Position numbers and translations under genes: made by a program
Notes under the pieces: generated by a model
Told to the model about the DNA's origin: nothing
The model's database searches: none
The model's input: only the letters and a program-made list of their open reading frames with translations
Shown here: positions 22,030 to 35,650 of the stretch, in pieces
Numbering within the stretch: position 1 is the first letter of the stretch
How the letters are laid out: every line of letters begins with the position of its first letter
NCBI GenBank assembly: GCA_902728285.1
Contig: CACVBU010000913.1
Span: 667,632-731,631 of the forward strand
Reading direction: 5' to 3'
DNA: 64,000 nt
From: Clytia hemisphaerica
Lineage: Eukaryota; Cnidaria; Hydrozoa; Leptothecata; Clytiidae

Positions 22030-22146
22030 AGCCCGGGGGGGGGGGGTACTAGGGTTGCGAGCTGACGAGACGACTTTCGATTCTTGGACCCTTACCCTTA
22101 TGCCGTACCCTCCATTTGCCTAAGTACCCCCCCCCCCCCTTCGGGG
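22030..22146. mobile_element. Short G-run/C-run TIR element
   Basis: gcccgggggggggggggtac at the left pairs with the C run and ttcggggc at the right. The element is flanked by gcagta on the left and agta on the right. ttgcctaagtacccc near its right end recurs in the element at 35651-36213, so the two belong together. Confidence 0.6.
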
Positions 22147-22592
22147 CAGTAGTCGACATATAGTAGACCTACCTAAATCAATACCTTCGTTGTACACCTA
22201 TTGTTTAAAGAAGACTCGGTGTTTATTTGCGCACCGCATTGAGTTCTTTTTTCTCGGGAGAAAGTACTGTTGATAATTGGGTTAAATCAGGCTTTCTTTT
22301 TGAAAAATTGAAAAAGATAAACATATTTGCTAAAGGATGCTCTTCAAAGTCAAAAAAAAAATTGTTCTCAGAAGATCCAATCGTCTACAACAAGGTTACT
22401 AGAATGGGGATAATCTAGATATTTCCCGCGTTTAATGATATTTCTCTAACGGACGATAGCATCTCTAGTTTATTCACGGAGTAATATGGACGCTAGGCTT
22501 CTGCTCATCCTCTAGCGAAAAAGTTTCTTATAGGAAGTATAGGTCTGCGAATCAGACTATATGGACGCCGGAAGCTTTTGTTGTCTAGATGT

Positions 22593-24222
22593 TTAAGGTG
22601 GTAGTCTACCCAAAAATAAAAAATCATCGAAAAAATTGTCGAATTCTGGTTTTTGGGTGTTTTGAGATCCTTAGGTCTTTCTGAACATCTCCTGAAAATT
22701 TCAGAGCTATATCTTTATCATTCAGGCCGCAGTGAGCATTTTTATCCTGTTGGGTGCTTGAAAAATCGCCCTAGCAACAGAAAAAATCCCGTTGCTAAGG
22801 ACTTATTTTTTCAATCTCGGCCGAAACATAGCAATGTGATACGCCAAAAGAAAGCTCTTTTTACGCCCTTTTCGAGCGTCAAAATATTATTTTCCGTGGC
22901 ATTACGTAATCCTTCAAATTAAAGATGGTAGCTGCAGTAGTGTAACACATCAAAACCAGCTGAAAAGCAAGCTGTAAGCATGATTCTGCAGATTTCTTGG
23001 CAAGTTTTAGATCAAAACTTAATCTCTTTGATTGAAATGATTTATTTAAATGAAGAATGGACTCTACAGAATCTATAAAGTTGCTCTACATTGGTTGTGT
23101 TGCTGGATTTCTGCGAAAAACATTTAAGTTGTCGGCATTTTGTTTTGAGCATAGACAGTGTGCTTTTGGTGGCTCACATATTGTTTTGTAGTGGATTTAA
23201 ATGTAACTGAGATATTTCCAAGCACAACATGATATAACAGAGATAGAAATGTGCATTATAATGAACTGGACCTAACTTCTGGAGACACACATTCTCATAT
23301 CTGACACCAGCCATTCATAACCGCCTAGGCGGTAACCGAAGCGAAGGCGCCGCCTTCGATCAAGCCAGCTCATTGTCAATTCAAGTCTATGTGAATAAAA
23401 ATATGCACTAGAAAAGTTTCCATGTCTACAGAGAGTCATGTTGGAATTTCAATGAACATTTTGTCAGACTTATGTGGCTGTTTTCACCCAAATTTGATGT
23501 TATCGCAAGATTACCGCAAAGTTTGCTATATTTACGTAACTTTAGCGCAACATGTTTTTGTTGATTTTTGGATATTTATCAATTTTTGTGAAATGTTTTA
23601 CTTTAACTTATGAAACCTGACTGGTTTGATGAGTATTCAGTGAAGAAATTTTTTGAAAAGAGCTTTCCAGCTTAAAATGATAGCCATTTTTGTCTTTTTC
23701 TTTGATTTTTCTCAAAAAACGCGTTTCCGGGGGTTCGCAAACACCTTGTCAGAAATATCTTAGGATTGAGAGTAGCTACAGACTTGAAATTTTCAGGGAA
23801 GTTTCCTTAAATGATTGTGCATTGAATGAATGGATTAAAAAGTTTTAAAATTGGTTTCCTGATTTTTAATCTCAAAAAAGCGTTTTTTTCAGTTTCTTAC
23901 CCCCTGGAAAAAAATTTTGATTTTTTTTTTTCACTCATTCCAGACCTTTTCTAAATATTAGTCATTTAAAAAAAAAACTAACTTCATAGGTCAAGCCGAC
24001 TATTCAGAAAACCTGACACAAGCAAAATAAAGTATTTTACCCCCTGGCTGATTTTACCCCCGTTTTTGGTTATTTTTAGATTTTTTTTTTATTTTTAGAA
24101 ATGTTAATAGTTGATATACATTTCCTGAAAATTTCATTACGAAATGTAAAGAAGTTCTTGAGTTATTGCAAAAAATGTGATTTTTTGACTTTTGAAATCT
24201 GGCGGTAGACTACCACCTTAAG
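22593..24222. mobile_element. 1.63-kb non-autonomous TIR element
   Basis: ttaaggtggtagtctacc at 22593 pairs with ggtagactaccaccttaa ending at 24222. The interior has no transposase-like frame. Blocks of 'cctgaaaatttcagagctat' type and 'accccctgg' recur loosely inside, and a palindromic accgcctaggcggt lies near 23322. Confidence 0.75.
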
Positions 24223-24596
24223 TTTGAATTGCTTCGATTTCAAGCTACAGTATTTGCAATAGTTCTTGATTATAGTGTTTAGAACCGACTTCTTCTCGCC
24301 CCTTCTCCGCTTCTTGACCGAGAGGCCAGGTAACTGAAATTGTGAAAAGAAAAGAATTGTATTGTCGAGCTTTTAATTCTACATTTCACGCATTACATTA
24401 CGCAATGGTCCGCGTCGAGGGGCTCTCGTTGCAGCGTCGATGCTCCAGTGCCTCACTTTTACTCACATGACTAAAAATCTTAGAACCTAACTGATCGAGG
24501 TACGGAATTCTTTATTATGAATTAAGCAATATCGAAATCTCGTTAAACGGTTAGGTTCTAAGAAATTTTACCAGGAGAAAAACATTAGAAAACAAA

Positions 24597-27500
24597 ATGG
24601 CGAATACGACAGACACAGAACCTTTACTGATAGACACAGATGACAACGATTCACTACCTTCAGCTCCAAACTTAGGCACAAATGAAAATGGTAAGATACT
24701 TTGAACTTTCTTTGACCTTCTAAACTGTGTTTTAGCATTTTTGTAAAGGCTAAATTCATTGATGGAAAACAAAAGTAAAAAGTATTGTTATTTTTTCATG
24801 AGAACGTAGGTGTCATTCTAACAAATCAAGAGTCCCGCGTCCTGTAGAATAGGAATGTACACATATCGGTAAATTTATCCTGCTGTACATCTGCATATAA
24901 ACTATATAAATATAAACCCAGACGATCTCAATCGAACGGAACCGACAATCGAACCAGTCGAACCACCAAATTCCCATTATTTTGCTTCACTAACATTGAA
25001 GCGCTTCTTTTTTTTGCACGGGAAACATGTGGTTTTGAACCGTGACCTAAGGATTCGGCCCAAAGCGAGTAACGACGAACCAGTGACGAATCATATCCTT
25101 TCCATACTGTTGAGAAAGTATGACGAAAGTGGTGGATTGTATGTTTTTGGGACATCAGACACGTGCGTTTGGTTTGGGAACGCGAAACACGAACGCGAAC
25201 TACCCATGTCTAAACTTTTCAATATATCTCCAAAACTAACAGACTTTTTGAAATTCTGTAAAAAGGTCTAAGCTCCTGAATAGTTTTACTATGTTCTGTG
25301 AAAAGATCATAACCATCAGTGAAATACTCGTTCATCTATTTAAGATTGAAGACAAAAATTTGCGAAGAAAAATAAACCTTGAGCACAAAAAATGCTTTTT
25401 TAAACACTCTACTAATTAAAGTACCGTGAGAGGTCCTAAAGCCGACAGCCCAGCCTAAATCCGATGGGGTCTTTCAAAGATACAAACTAAAATAAAAACA
25501 AGCCTTTAACACTGTGACGCAACGAAGATACCAAAGTGTCAACTAAACTGAGAGATTTGATACATTGAACCAATTGAACCAAATAGAAATAACAATAATT
25601 GCTTCTTATACAAAACATAATTTTTTATTGCAATATGTACAACAGCAGTAACACTCATCATAAAAAGTAATTACTTTTATAACAATTCACACTTTTTAAA
25701 TTACATTAATTGGCATCTTGACATTATAGCCATCTTGTTAGATGTTTTGTTTCGAGAGCTCTTGCAATAGTTTATCGTTCAACTTGGAGAGGGAATGTTT
25801 GTAAACATAGAATTTTTTTCATAACAGTTATTTGGGGGGTCGGAATTAGGCAGGGCTGTCGGATTTAGGACCACTCACGGTAAATGAGATAAGATAAGAT
25901 AAAACCTTAAAATCAACCAGAATTTACAACCTTTCGTCCAAAGCAAAAGACGTGCTTTTCTCGCCGCCATCTTGTTTTAGAATGAGAATTCTAGAGAATT
26001 CCATTCGGTTCCAACTCCTGCGGCCTTTTTTTCATCCAATCAGATCGCGCGATTTCACTTTCGCTTTCTCTAGTCCAATAAGACTGCGCGGGATTTGAGT
26101 CATGTGACATCTCTATTAAAAAACCCGCGCGAATTGAAATAGAAATACAGGTGGTCACACTACTGGCTACAGAAACTAAAAGCAAGCAATTTAGGCCAAT
26201 ATTTTTGGTTTTTCTGAAGGACAAAAGGTATAGGAAGCTTTACTGAAAGAGGGATAAGGCTGGGACAATCTATTTAAAAGATATGGACAAAAAAAGGCAC
26301 TTTTTTGGGTGATAATTAAGATTTTACTTAGAAACTTTAATTCTCTTACCCCCGTCTCGCCCCCCCCCTGATATGAGCAAGGGAACCATGTTGGCCACCC
26401 CTACTGAAGATTTCAGATCAAAATAAGCAAGGAATTAATTCCTGTAACTTGAAGAAAATTGGAAAAAGCTGGTTTTTGACTGATCCTAAAGTGCTATTTT
26501 TTGGTAAAAGCTATGCAATTTATGTTTAGATTTCTAGAAAGCTTACCCATTCATTGTCAATACATTTTTTATTTGAAAGTAATCTCTTCCATGGAATAAA
26601 AAGATATAGTCAAATCTTGTAGGGTCATTTTTAAAAAAAATTTTGCCAAATTCGATTTTCGCATTTCGCCATTTTACCCTACGCAAACGCACGTGTAGAG
26701 GGCGTCAAACACTCTTCTTTGATTTACGATAGAAAATTGGCTTTCTTTAGAGTATAGAGCAATCATACGCAGTCTAAAAGCGATTAAACAGCAATCGAAT
26801 ACAGTCTAACGACAATCAAATGCAGTCGAACAACAATCGAACCAATCGAATGCAGTCGAACACAGACAGTGAAGTCAAGTTTGAAGATATTCTTTATTAG
26901 AAAAATGGCTAAAAGCAGTCAAAACGCAATTTACTTACCTCCTGAGTTTGTCTTTGCTATGCTAAAATATAACAAACCTTTGTCATGCTGTCTAATTACA
27001 AAAACTTCCAATCACTACTTCTCTGCCATCTTGTTTCACTTTAAATGCTGTGTTTTAAAATTCCTTAGTTACATTATATGTACGGAAAAGGTTTTCTCCA
27101 AGTTTTTTCAATCCCGGGATTAAACTACGAGGGCGGTTTCGCCCGCTTATTTTTCTTTCGGCGTTGAGCCCTGGGGATACTTAACAATAAAAGAGATTCT
27201 AAGATTAATGTTGAAATGCGTATTTTTTCTATGAATTTAGGCGATACTCAACAAAAAATAAGGTGGTTTTAAACAAATCTTTGACAAATTGGTGTTTCTT
27301 TCTTTTCTAATAGATGCAAATCACGTTGAAAAAAGAATATATTTCTGCCTTTACTTTCACTTTCGCTTTCGTGTTACGCGATTTTGATTGGATGAATACC
27401 CCTCGCTAACAAATTCTGATTGGCAGTAAGTCTTTAGCTTCGGGATTCTGATTGGATCATTTCCCGCGCCATGGTTGAATTTTGATTGGTTGAAAGTTTC

Positions 27501-30500
27501 TGAGCGTGAATTCTGATTGGATGAATACCTGAAAAGTAAACAATAGTATGTAAGTATTTTGCCTATCAAAACCTAAAGATTTCTAGGGGGTTTTATTTAC
27601 TTTGCATGACGGTAATTAAGCCTACAAAACACCAAGAAAAAAACCCAACATAGAACAGGTGTATTTTGTAATGCAGAATATGATAGTGTGAATCTTTTTG
27701 AAATTCAATGTTAGGATTTTTTCTCAATGCCCCGTAACTATGCCCGGGGTACCCGTTGCTAAGATTTTATGTTAAAAACGAAAGCTATTACGGCAAAAAT
27801 TAATCAAAAATAGCAATTTTCATAATACCTCAAATATTGATACTTGACTGTACTGACAATCAAACCAATCAAATATTAATATTACCCAGAATTTTGATGT
27901 TCAATTGCATTCGATTTAGTTCGACTGGTTCGATCGTCGATTCAGTTGACGATATATCAGGATTAGAAACCAGGCTAGTCTTACCCCTTTTTTTATCTTT
28001 CCCTTAACAACAATACAATGCTGACACATTGACACAACACATTGACAAGTAATCCTAGCCTGAATATCCATGCTCAAAATTTTAGAAAAAACAAAATTTA
28101 CTTCAACATATACGAAGTTCTAAACTTATAGAGCTTGGTCTCCCTAGAATGAAAGTGCAAACCCATGTTTCCAAAACTTTCCTGGTCAACCCAGGGCAGG
28201 CCAAACAAAAGGTAATAAAAAGGAGTCTTATAAGATCGAAAACACTTTTACTTTCAGACGATACAAGAACACAATCGAACATTAAAACACTCGAACACAA
28301 TTTTTATCAATCAAATCTGAAAATTGCCGTAATATTCGATTGAAATTTGATCACGTTTGATGATCGAATTTCAATCAGCTGTTTGCATTCGTTTGCATTG
28401 GGTTTTCATTTTCGATTAAGCTAATCTTGGGCCTGAATGTCGACGCAACCAACTTCAGATTAAATTCCTCCACTAGAATTTCCTCAAATCAATGAAATGA
28501 GCTTCAACGTAATTATGATGACCTAAAACTCTCTGATCAAGAAATTAAGGAACTAAAATCTATACCCAAAATCTTCTACATGAGCAAATACACAAACCCA
28601 TGCCATAGCAAAGAGATTTTGGTCAAATTTGACAAAATTGTTATTTTATAAGATATTTTACGCTACTATCATTGTCAGAATATATTGGCATAGGTATTTT
28701 AGCATTTTGCAGAGTTTGGGCGAGAGTAACATGTTCAGGCTTGCTTTTTTATCTAATAAAATATTTCGATTTGGGAGGGTTATACTGGCTTTTGGGCTTT
28801 ATTTTCAGCCTAGTGGGTCCTCAGATCCTAAGTTCTTCAATCTTTAAGTCTCATGTTAAAACTCAACCCCTACTTGCAGTTTTTAAAATCTTGAAGTAAA
28901 TTTTTTTGTCACGCAGATGATTGTAGGACAACCCTGTATTATTAGAATTTTGATTTTATTAGGGCATTCTACTCAAACATAATTCTATTTGAATTGAGAC
29001 ATTCCTATATCATTTCAGGCGTGCAACAACATGCACACCCCTCCACACACACCTAAAATCTCAGAGGAGTGCAATCAAGCACACACCATAAATTTAGACT
29101 TTACTATTAAAAGTGGTAGATAGCACGCCTTATTACATATCTAAATTAGCAAAACTCAGATTTTAGGAGTGTGATTGATCACACGTCTGGCTTTTTTAAA
29201 TGGCAAAGCCTGCTATATAGATCGACACAAAAAAGATGATATACTATAAAAGATGTCAACTTGAAAAGGTGTCATTCACAATTACCATAGCAACAAAAAA
29301 AATCCAAAATAGAAATATTTCTTTTGCTGCTGGAGCATGGAATTGTTCTCACGCCTGATTGGCCAAAATGCTCTCTGATGCAGCCATTTTTATAATTTTT
29401 TGTGCTCTGCTACCAAAAAAGTATAGTTCAATAATATGGTGAAACCCAGCTACAGTTGCAGTCTGTTAATGTTACTTTTATCTAATTGCATAAATAATTC
29501 AATAACTATATCTATAAAATGAAACTTTTTTAAAACACATTGCTTGTTCATATAAAGGGGATGATTTCTTTTATGTTTTAATTTTAGATGGCAGCATTGA
29601 CGTCACCAACTCCTCAATAAATCAAAACAGAACAAGTGGAGATGGTGCACCTCCACCTTATACAGACTCTCCTCCCCCATATGAGGGGGTACCTGGGGTG
29701 CCTGCAATTGCTGCAGCTCCCGCACCACCTGGTGTTATGGGAGAACCAACGGTTGTTTGCAGAGTTTGTCAGCAGTTGATTTTCATACGGGGACGTGAAG
29801 GACAAAGAGTTGTAAAATGTTCAAACTGTCACGAAGCAACTGTAAGTTTGTTAAGTATTGTATTGACTTAAGTGTTTTGATATTTAGAGGGTTCTCATGA
29901 AATGATATAATAGTTCTTTATACATGAAATGAATTTTATCTTCGTTTAGCCAATCAAAGCACCACCTGCTGCTAAAAAATACATCAGATGTCCTTGTAAT
30001 GCATTGCTAACATGTCGTGCTACATCTACCAGAATTTCATGCCCAAGACCTAATTGGTTTGTATTTAACATATATTGTCTTCTATCATTCTAATGCTCAG
30101 TCGGATATTTGCAAATTTCTCGAAATAAATTAGATCTTATATTAGGGATAGAATTGACGTTATAAGCTCTAGGTCCATTATTTCAAAAAATTTCATTCCA
30201 ACAAGGGAAATCTATTGGTGCATTGTAATTGGTGCATTGTAGGCCTAAACTGGGTTATATTTTTATTCAAAACATTGGCTCCTTTTTTTTAAGATATGTT
30301 TTAAACTGATTGCCAATAATTGTTTTGTTACTTTTAGTAAACGGGTGATAAACGTTGGTGGTACACCACCGGCTGCAACTGGCCCCATGGTGCCAAATGT
30401 ACAAGCTGGCAATAATTCGAGAATAAGAGTTACTTGTGGGCACTGTAATGAAACTTTTGTGGTAAGCTGTGATGGTTTAGTTTTCTTCATATCATGAGAG

Positions 30501-31942
30501 AGGTGTCTTTCAAGATAAAGCATAATTCCTAAACTTCTTATATTTAGTGGTGTTAGAAGACTAGCAAAGTGATCTAACTTTTTTACCTACGCACATTCGA
30601 CCCAGTTCTAGTATCTATCAGATTTAGAAAAAAAGCATTCTATTTTTGTTTGTAAGTGTTTGCTCCCATAGATTCTATAGACGCAACACAATCTTAACTT
30701 TTGGGTTTGTTTTTTTCTATAGTTCCGCACAACTGCTCATTTGGCAAGATGTCCATACTGCCGACGAGTGTAAGTCCGGTCATTATATTTTGATATGAAT
30801 TTTAGAATTACTAATAAAAAATTATATGTATTGTTTGTCCGATTGGTTCAATCAGTGTTTTAATCTCATATAATAAGTTATGTCAATTTTTTTAGCAAAA
30901 TGGATTTTAACTTCCTATTACTTCTTTTTTGTATAGATCTTCAGTGGGACCAAAATTTGCCAAGAACAGGGCCATTATTTTTGCTGCCATTGGTGTTCTT
31001 TTCTTGACTGCTGGTGTTGGAGTTACTGTAAGAATTGTACCTTTATTGATCTTCTTTGAGAGATTATTCTCTACTGACAGCTATATCTAAAGTTGTGAAG
31101 ATTTGGATTTAAAGTTTTGCTATTTGTCAATTTTTCCTAATATTTTTCTTTATATTCTCTTATTTGAGAGATTATTCTCTACTGGCGGTTTTACTAAAGT
31201 TGTGAAGATTTGGGTTTATTTAGTTTTGCAATTTGTCAATTTTTCCTAATATTTTTCTTTATGTTCTCATTATCTGAAACTTTATCAATAACCTTTTATT
31301 ATTTAAATTTTTCAGGTTGCCACTTTGGAAATTGCTCAAAAGAATGGAGGTAATTTGCTGATATTTTCTTTGTTGTTCTTTGACTTAGCCTTAAAGTTTT
31401 CTTCAAAAACAACGTTCCAAAGTTCTACCTGTTTCTGACATTTTACCTGTCAGAACGTTGGAATACAACCATTCTATTTTCATTTTGTTTTTCTTTTTAG
31501 GGGTTTATGTTGTTTGGATTGGTAAGCTTTTACATTATTCTGCTGATATCTTTGATTATAATAATAGTTAGGCCTTGTTGTTGTTTCTGGCCTAAGCTTT
31601 ACCCAAAAATTTATCGTATTTGTAAAAAGTGCTATCCTAATGGTAGCACTATTCGATATGGGTCAATTTATGATTCAATGAATTTCTCTGTATATCGTTA
31701 TTACCATAATTTGAGTTGTCATCACATCGAGAAAAGTGATACCATTGGAGTTGTAATGCTTATTTTACTTCTGTGACTGTTTGTTATAAATGAAGAACAA
31801 GGTTGTGTTGTTTTTAGCTCAACATTTTCTACATCATTTTCTTCTTAATTTTCAAGGTGCATTTATTGTTGGATTATTAAACTTGATTCGAAGCTGTTAT
31901 TATTGCCAAATGACCGTCAGTCAAATCGAAGGTCAATCTTAA
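24597..31942 (+). CDS. PIP4P: Phosphatidylinositol-4,5-bisphosphate 4-phosphatase (TMEM55 family)
   Basis: Nine coding exons: 24597-24690, 29588-29841, 29950-30056, 30338-30461, 30723-30769, 30937-31027, 31316-31349, 31501-31521, 31857-31942. Phases agree throughout and total 285 codons plus stop, the usual family length. Members are described as late-endosome/lysosome membrane enzymes removing the 4-phosphate of PtdIns(4,5)P2. Seen here: N-terminal acidic-dileucine-like TEPLL, a Pro-rich PPPYEG stretch, zinc-like Cys pairs (CRVCQQL, KCSNC, CGHC, RCPYC), the CX5R signature CRATSTR followed by CPRPNCKR, and two C-terminal hydrophobic segments separated by KNGGVYVVW. Intron 1 is 4.9 kb and full of repeats; the exon 1 join rests on phase and the sorting motif. 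Whether it is PIP4P1 or PIP4P2 cannot be told. Very sure of family. Confidence 0.93.
25423..25881. mobile_element. 459-bp MITE in PIP4P intron 1
   Basis: accgtgagaggtcctaaagc at the left pairs with the right end ggatttaggaccactcacggt, with further pairing through cgacagccc/gggctgtcg. No coding capacity. Confidence 0.8.
27383..27530. promoter_or_regulatory. Cluster of five ATTGG (inverted CCAAT) boxes
   Basis: ttgattggatgaatacc, ctgattggcag, ctgattggatcat, ttgattggttg and ctgattggatgaatacc occur within 150 bases of PIP4P intron 1, each in the same direction. ATTGG is the reverse of the CCAAT box bound by NF-Y. This may be an internal promoter or enhancer, or a diverged tandem repeat that happens to contain the motif. 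Confidence 0.35.
31058..31273. repeat. 108-bp tandem duplication in a PIP4P intron
   Basis: gagagattattctctactg starts at 31058 and again at 31166, and both copies run to the conserved tcaatttttcctaatatt. The copies differ at several bases, so the duplication is not very recent. Confidence 0.8.
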
Positions 31943-32316
31943 TGAAGAACATTATGCAAATTGAAAGCAACACCTACAAAGATCAATGAATGAAGAAAGT
32001 AATATGGTAAACAGTGCATTGTTTCAGAAGAAGAAGATGAAGATGAAGATAATGATATGGAAGATTTTCACACAGTGGTGCATTTTTAAGAAAAATCAAA
32101 ATAAGTGAATATTTTTTGCCTAAGCAAGTAAAGGATTCTAATGGCATGAGTATCATACAGCAATTTGAGCAATGGGTTGAATTATTTTATGTCTTGTTTA
32201 CGGTTCTGTTTCAAATACCCCTTAAAAAACCTTTGTCATTGGTGGGGAATTTTAGCTCTATGATTATGTAGCAACTTTTCCCCAAAAATTTACTATTATG
32301 ATATCTTCCCAATCGA

Positions 32317-32322
32317 AATAAA
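32317..32322 (+). terminator. PIP4P polyadenylation signal (AATAAA)
   Basis: aataaa lies 375 bases after the PIP4P stop codon, a reasonable 3' UTR length. Other, weaker candidates exist nearby. Confidence 0.45.
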
Positions 32323-34281
32323 CCTTATACTCTTTGCTAGTGTTGTTTTTTTCTCTAATATGAAGCAGCTCTTAACATTTTCTTTTCTTCTGTTCTTAAA
32401 AATTGGGGTATAAGATCCCAAAAAAGACTTGTATATAAAAATTATAATTAATCTATATTAACAGATAATCAATTTTATGAATTGTCTATTAAAAAATACT
32501 TTCAATTTATTAATTTTTATTTTTTTTAGAATTTTGATTACTCTTAAGTTTTTTTCTGTTGCTGCCTCTTTATCTAAAGACTCTCCGAAACATGACACAT
32601 TGGAAAATGTTGAAATATGTTTTGTCAACAAAAGGACACTTGTTGATTTATATACATTTTCTCATAAACGAATTTCTTGAAAAGTAGGTGAAGCTTAATA
32701 TAAATACATGCATATACATTCGAAAACACAATAGCCATGCCTCTTAATCGAGTTGTTGTTAGTATTTTTTTGAAAAGAATATGTCAGTATTATTTTTTGT
32801 TAATGTTTTTATTCTTTAGATGCGATATATCCTTTACAATACCAAAGGTTTGTTTAGTGTAGAATATGTACCTAAGTAGCCTAGAACTCTTCATATTAAA
32901 ACAGTTTGCTGTGCTGTGATAACTAAAAAAGTTCCTCCTATTTTATGGCCCTCTTTTCTCTGATGTACCAAATGTTCGAGCAAGAACTTGGTTCGACTGA
33001 CTCAAAGACGCCCAATGAATTTTTCAATTTCTAACTGTAAAGTTTCGAGAAAAAGGAATTCATTTAATAGCAAAATGCATTTCTATGTGTACGTATTTTC
33101 CTAAGGATATGTCTACATTAGTGTTTTGCACGATAAAGCTTTGTTTACATTGGACCTGATCAGGGTTGATCTGAACGAATCCACACAGTCTAAATTATTA
33201 TTGCTTGGAAATTATCAGCATGTAGTTATACCCTTATACACTTAATGTAGCACTCGCACAGAATTGAGTGTAAATAATGCTTTATTGACAATAGAAAATT
33301 TTCCACACGGTATGACTTTTTTATATTAAAGAAAAAAATCAATGTCTTTTATTAAAGATTATATCATTAGCCTTTTCCAGGCATTTCTCCTTTCATTATT
33401 TCAAATCAAGACATCACCTCTTAACATACCTTCTCTTTTTTACTAAAACTTTAAAGTGAAGTTCTACTTAAATAAATATCTGTTGATTTTAAGTGAGTTT
33501 TGCAATAATTATATACAATGCATTGAAATGTTTTTTGAACTTTTGACATTCTTCAACTGTTTTAAAAGTTTTAATTCTTAAGTTATTCCTGAGGTAATGA
33601 GCAAAATACAAATTAATGAGTCAAAAATGAATAAATTTATATCCAACTCTTGGGGATTTTCGAGAATCCACTTAGAATTAACATTCCAACAACAACATTG
33701 ACTTGATCCACTAATATCGAACCATCATTCAATTCCATCAACCTCTGCCTTATCAAGAATCAAAGCTCTTTTGCCCAATATTTACCAAAGGCTAACATGT
33801 GAGTTTCTTTTACTTTTTTCGTTATCAACATTTAAGCTTTTCCTGAGTTTTTATCTTCGAATTATTTAAGATTGTTGTGCTTTTTATTCAATGTTTAAAA
33901 AGAGAGGTAAAATTTTATGTGAAAAAAGGTTCAAATTTCTCTAGTCACTCACATCGTTGAATAATACCCTTTCATCTATATTATAACTTGTAAGAGTATC
34001 ATAATAGGTATCATAATCACTGTCAACAATTACGCTACTTTTCACTTTTTAGGTCCAGGTTTGAGGTTTCACTTTCACTCAAGGCATTTCAGAATACTCA
34101 TCACCTCGTCAATTTTCGGTAAGCACCATATCTGCAATCTTGTTTTTAACATACTTTCTCTCCTAAATTATCTACTTACATGACGTCTTTATAAGGACAT
34201 TAGAGGTTTTTAAATTACGTTTGAAATCCGCTATTAACTTAACCTTTCCCGGCTAAAGTGACATTACACGATAACTTGACA
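32323..34281. other. Gene-free stretch
   Basis: No supported exon. A 67-codon frame at 32477-32680 has no family features. Confidence 0.4.
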
Positions 34282-34471
34282 TCAACTAGTATAGTATGAC
34301 CTAAACCCTCGTCATTTCTCTCCTGGACATAGCTTTATAAGGAAATAGTATCAGATTACGTGTTTTAAAAATTCCGTCAACTAGTATAGTATGACCTAAA
34401 CCCTCGTCATTTCTCTCCTGGACATAGCTTTATAAGGAAATAGTATCAGATTACGTGTTTTAAAAATTCCG
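34282..34471. repeat. Perfect 95-bp tandem duplication
   Basis: 34282-34376 and 34377-34471 are identical copies starting tcaactagtatagtatgacc and ending aaaaattccg, so very recent. Confidence 0.9.
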
Positions 34472-34673
34472 TCATTTTTATAAGGCCAGTATCATAATTA
34501 CCGTTTTATCTATGTTTGGATTAACTTCATAAAATAAACAAACGACATTCTGATACGATGGGATGGGATGAGTTGTATTTTTTACTTCTCAAAATTTTCT
34601 TTGTTTATAGGTAGGCGTGTGTGTTGTTATTATGATTCACTGGAGTTTTCTTGGTTCATAGTGTTGTGTTAGC

Positions 34674-34953
34674 AATGTTGTTTATGATAAGTTTGGTTGA
34701 ACCGGTGCTGGTAGAATTATATGTCGCTCGCTATGATATGTACGAGACAGTTATGTCATCTTTTTTGACTATGTTTGAGAAATGCCTGATAAAAAGACTT
34801 CAAACGACCTTGAATTCAGTACTGCTTGAAAGCGGAGGGAAATCTCACAGTTATGCTGATTATTACTTTGAGAGGGAGGAGAACCTAGAGGGTAAGGGGT
34901 TGATCTCTTGGAAAGAGAAGCCATCTCCTTCCCAACTACGGTCTACTTTCTGA
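34674..34953 (+). other. Uncertain open frame, 92 codons
   Basis: From the ATG at 34674 the frame runs MLFMISLVEPVLVELYVARY and on to a stop at 34953. The first residues are hydrophobic. A possible acceptor (tttatag) lies at 34610. No family is recognised and there is no second exon; it could be a 5' exon, a small secreted or membrane protein, or chance. The 300 bases before and 700 after hold no supported gene. Confidence 0.2.
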
Positions 34954-35650
34954 AAAATATCAGAAAAAGTCGAATTAAATTTTGATTTTGAAGCAAAGTT
35001 TTATGATATTATTTTTACTGTCAAGCCTTGTTTATTTCACCGAAAGATTTCTGATATAAGTAAAAAAGAAATATTAAAGATTCCACCTCAGAGATATAGC
35101 ATTTATGAATATGTTAGTAAAAATGTATATTAAATGTTTTAGTTGAAAAGATACGTCAGAGTATAACGACTCGAGTTAGTCTGATAAACGATCTCTTAAA
35201 AAATCGTGCCTATTCAGCGTGTTAGCGTCTTTTTGAGAGATACGATCTTGTGGTGGTGACATGATGTCATAGATTTGTCAAAATGTCAATCGTGATAAAT
35301 TTTCTCGTAAAAGAAAGTTGAACTGAATTGATGTTCGTCGAGATACAAATTCAGTTTACTACGTTTTATTCTAGTGTTTGCTGAGTGAAGGATATTAATG
35401 AGATATTATGATTGTGTGTTAATTAGTCGATAATGGTTGGTCGTTATTAAACAAATTATGACTATTTGGTTTTCTGAGAATGTGATGGAACACAATTAAA
35501 ACTATAATACAAAAATTACGTATTGCATGAGTTCTGTTTTCACTTACGAAAACTGGCGATGTAGACAGTTATTCTTTTTTTTTCAATCGGGAGATGGAAC
35601 GGCTCAATACCTTTCACAAATTCAATATTGTCCAACCATTGAGTACGGAT

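Larger units (their letters stand above)
24928..27955. repeat. Inverted CAATCGAAC-rich repeats bracketing 3 kb of PIP4P intron 1
   Basis: gacaatcgaaccagtcgaac near 24945 pairs with gttcgactggttcgatcgtc at 27921-27940. The same degenerate caatcgaa motif also clusters at 26770-26865 and 28260-28330. They may be the ends of one large element or simply a dispersed simple repeat. Confidence 0.45.

Noticed and set aside
31501-31776. 89-codon frame [13 protein letters not shown]... after a PIP4P exon
   Set aside because: The exon ends at the gtaagc donor after 21 bases; the PIP4P frame is different and resumes at 31857.
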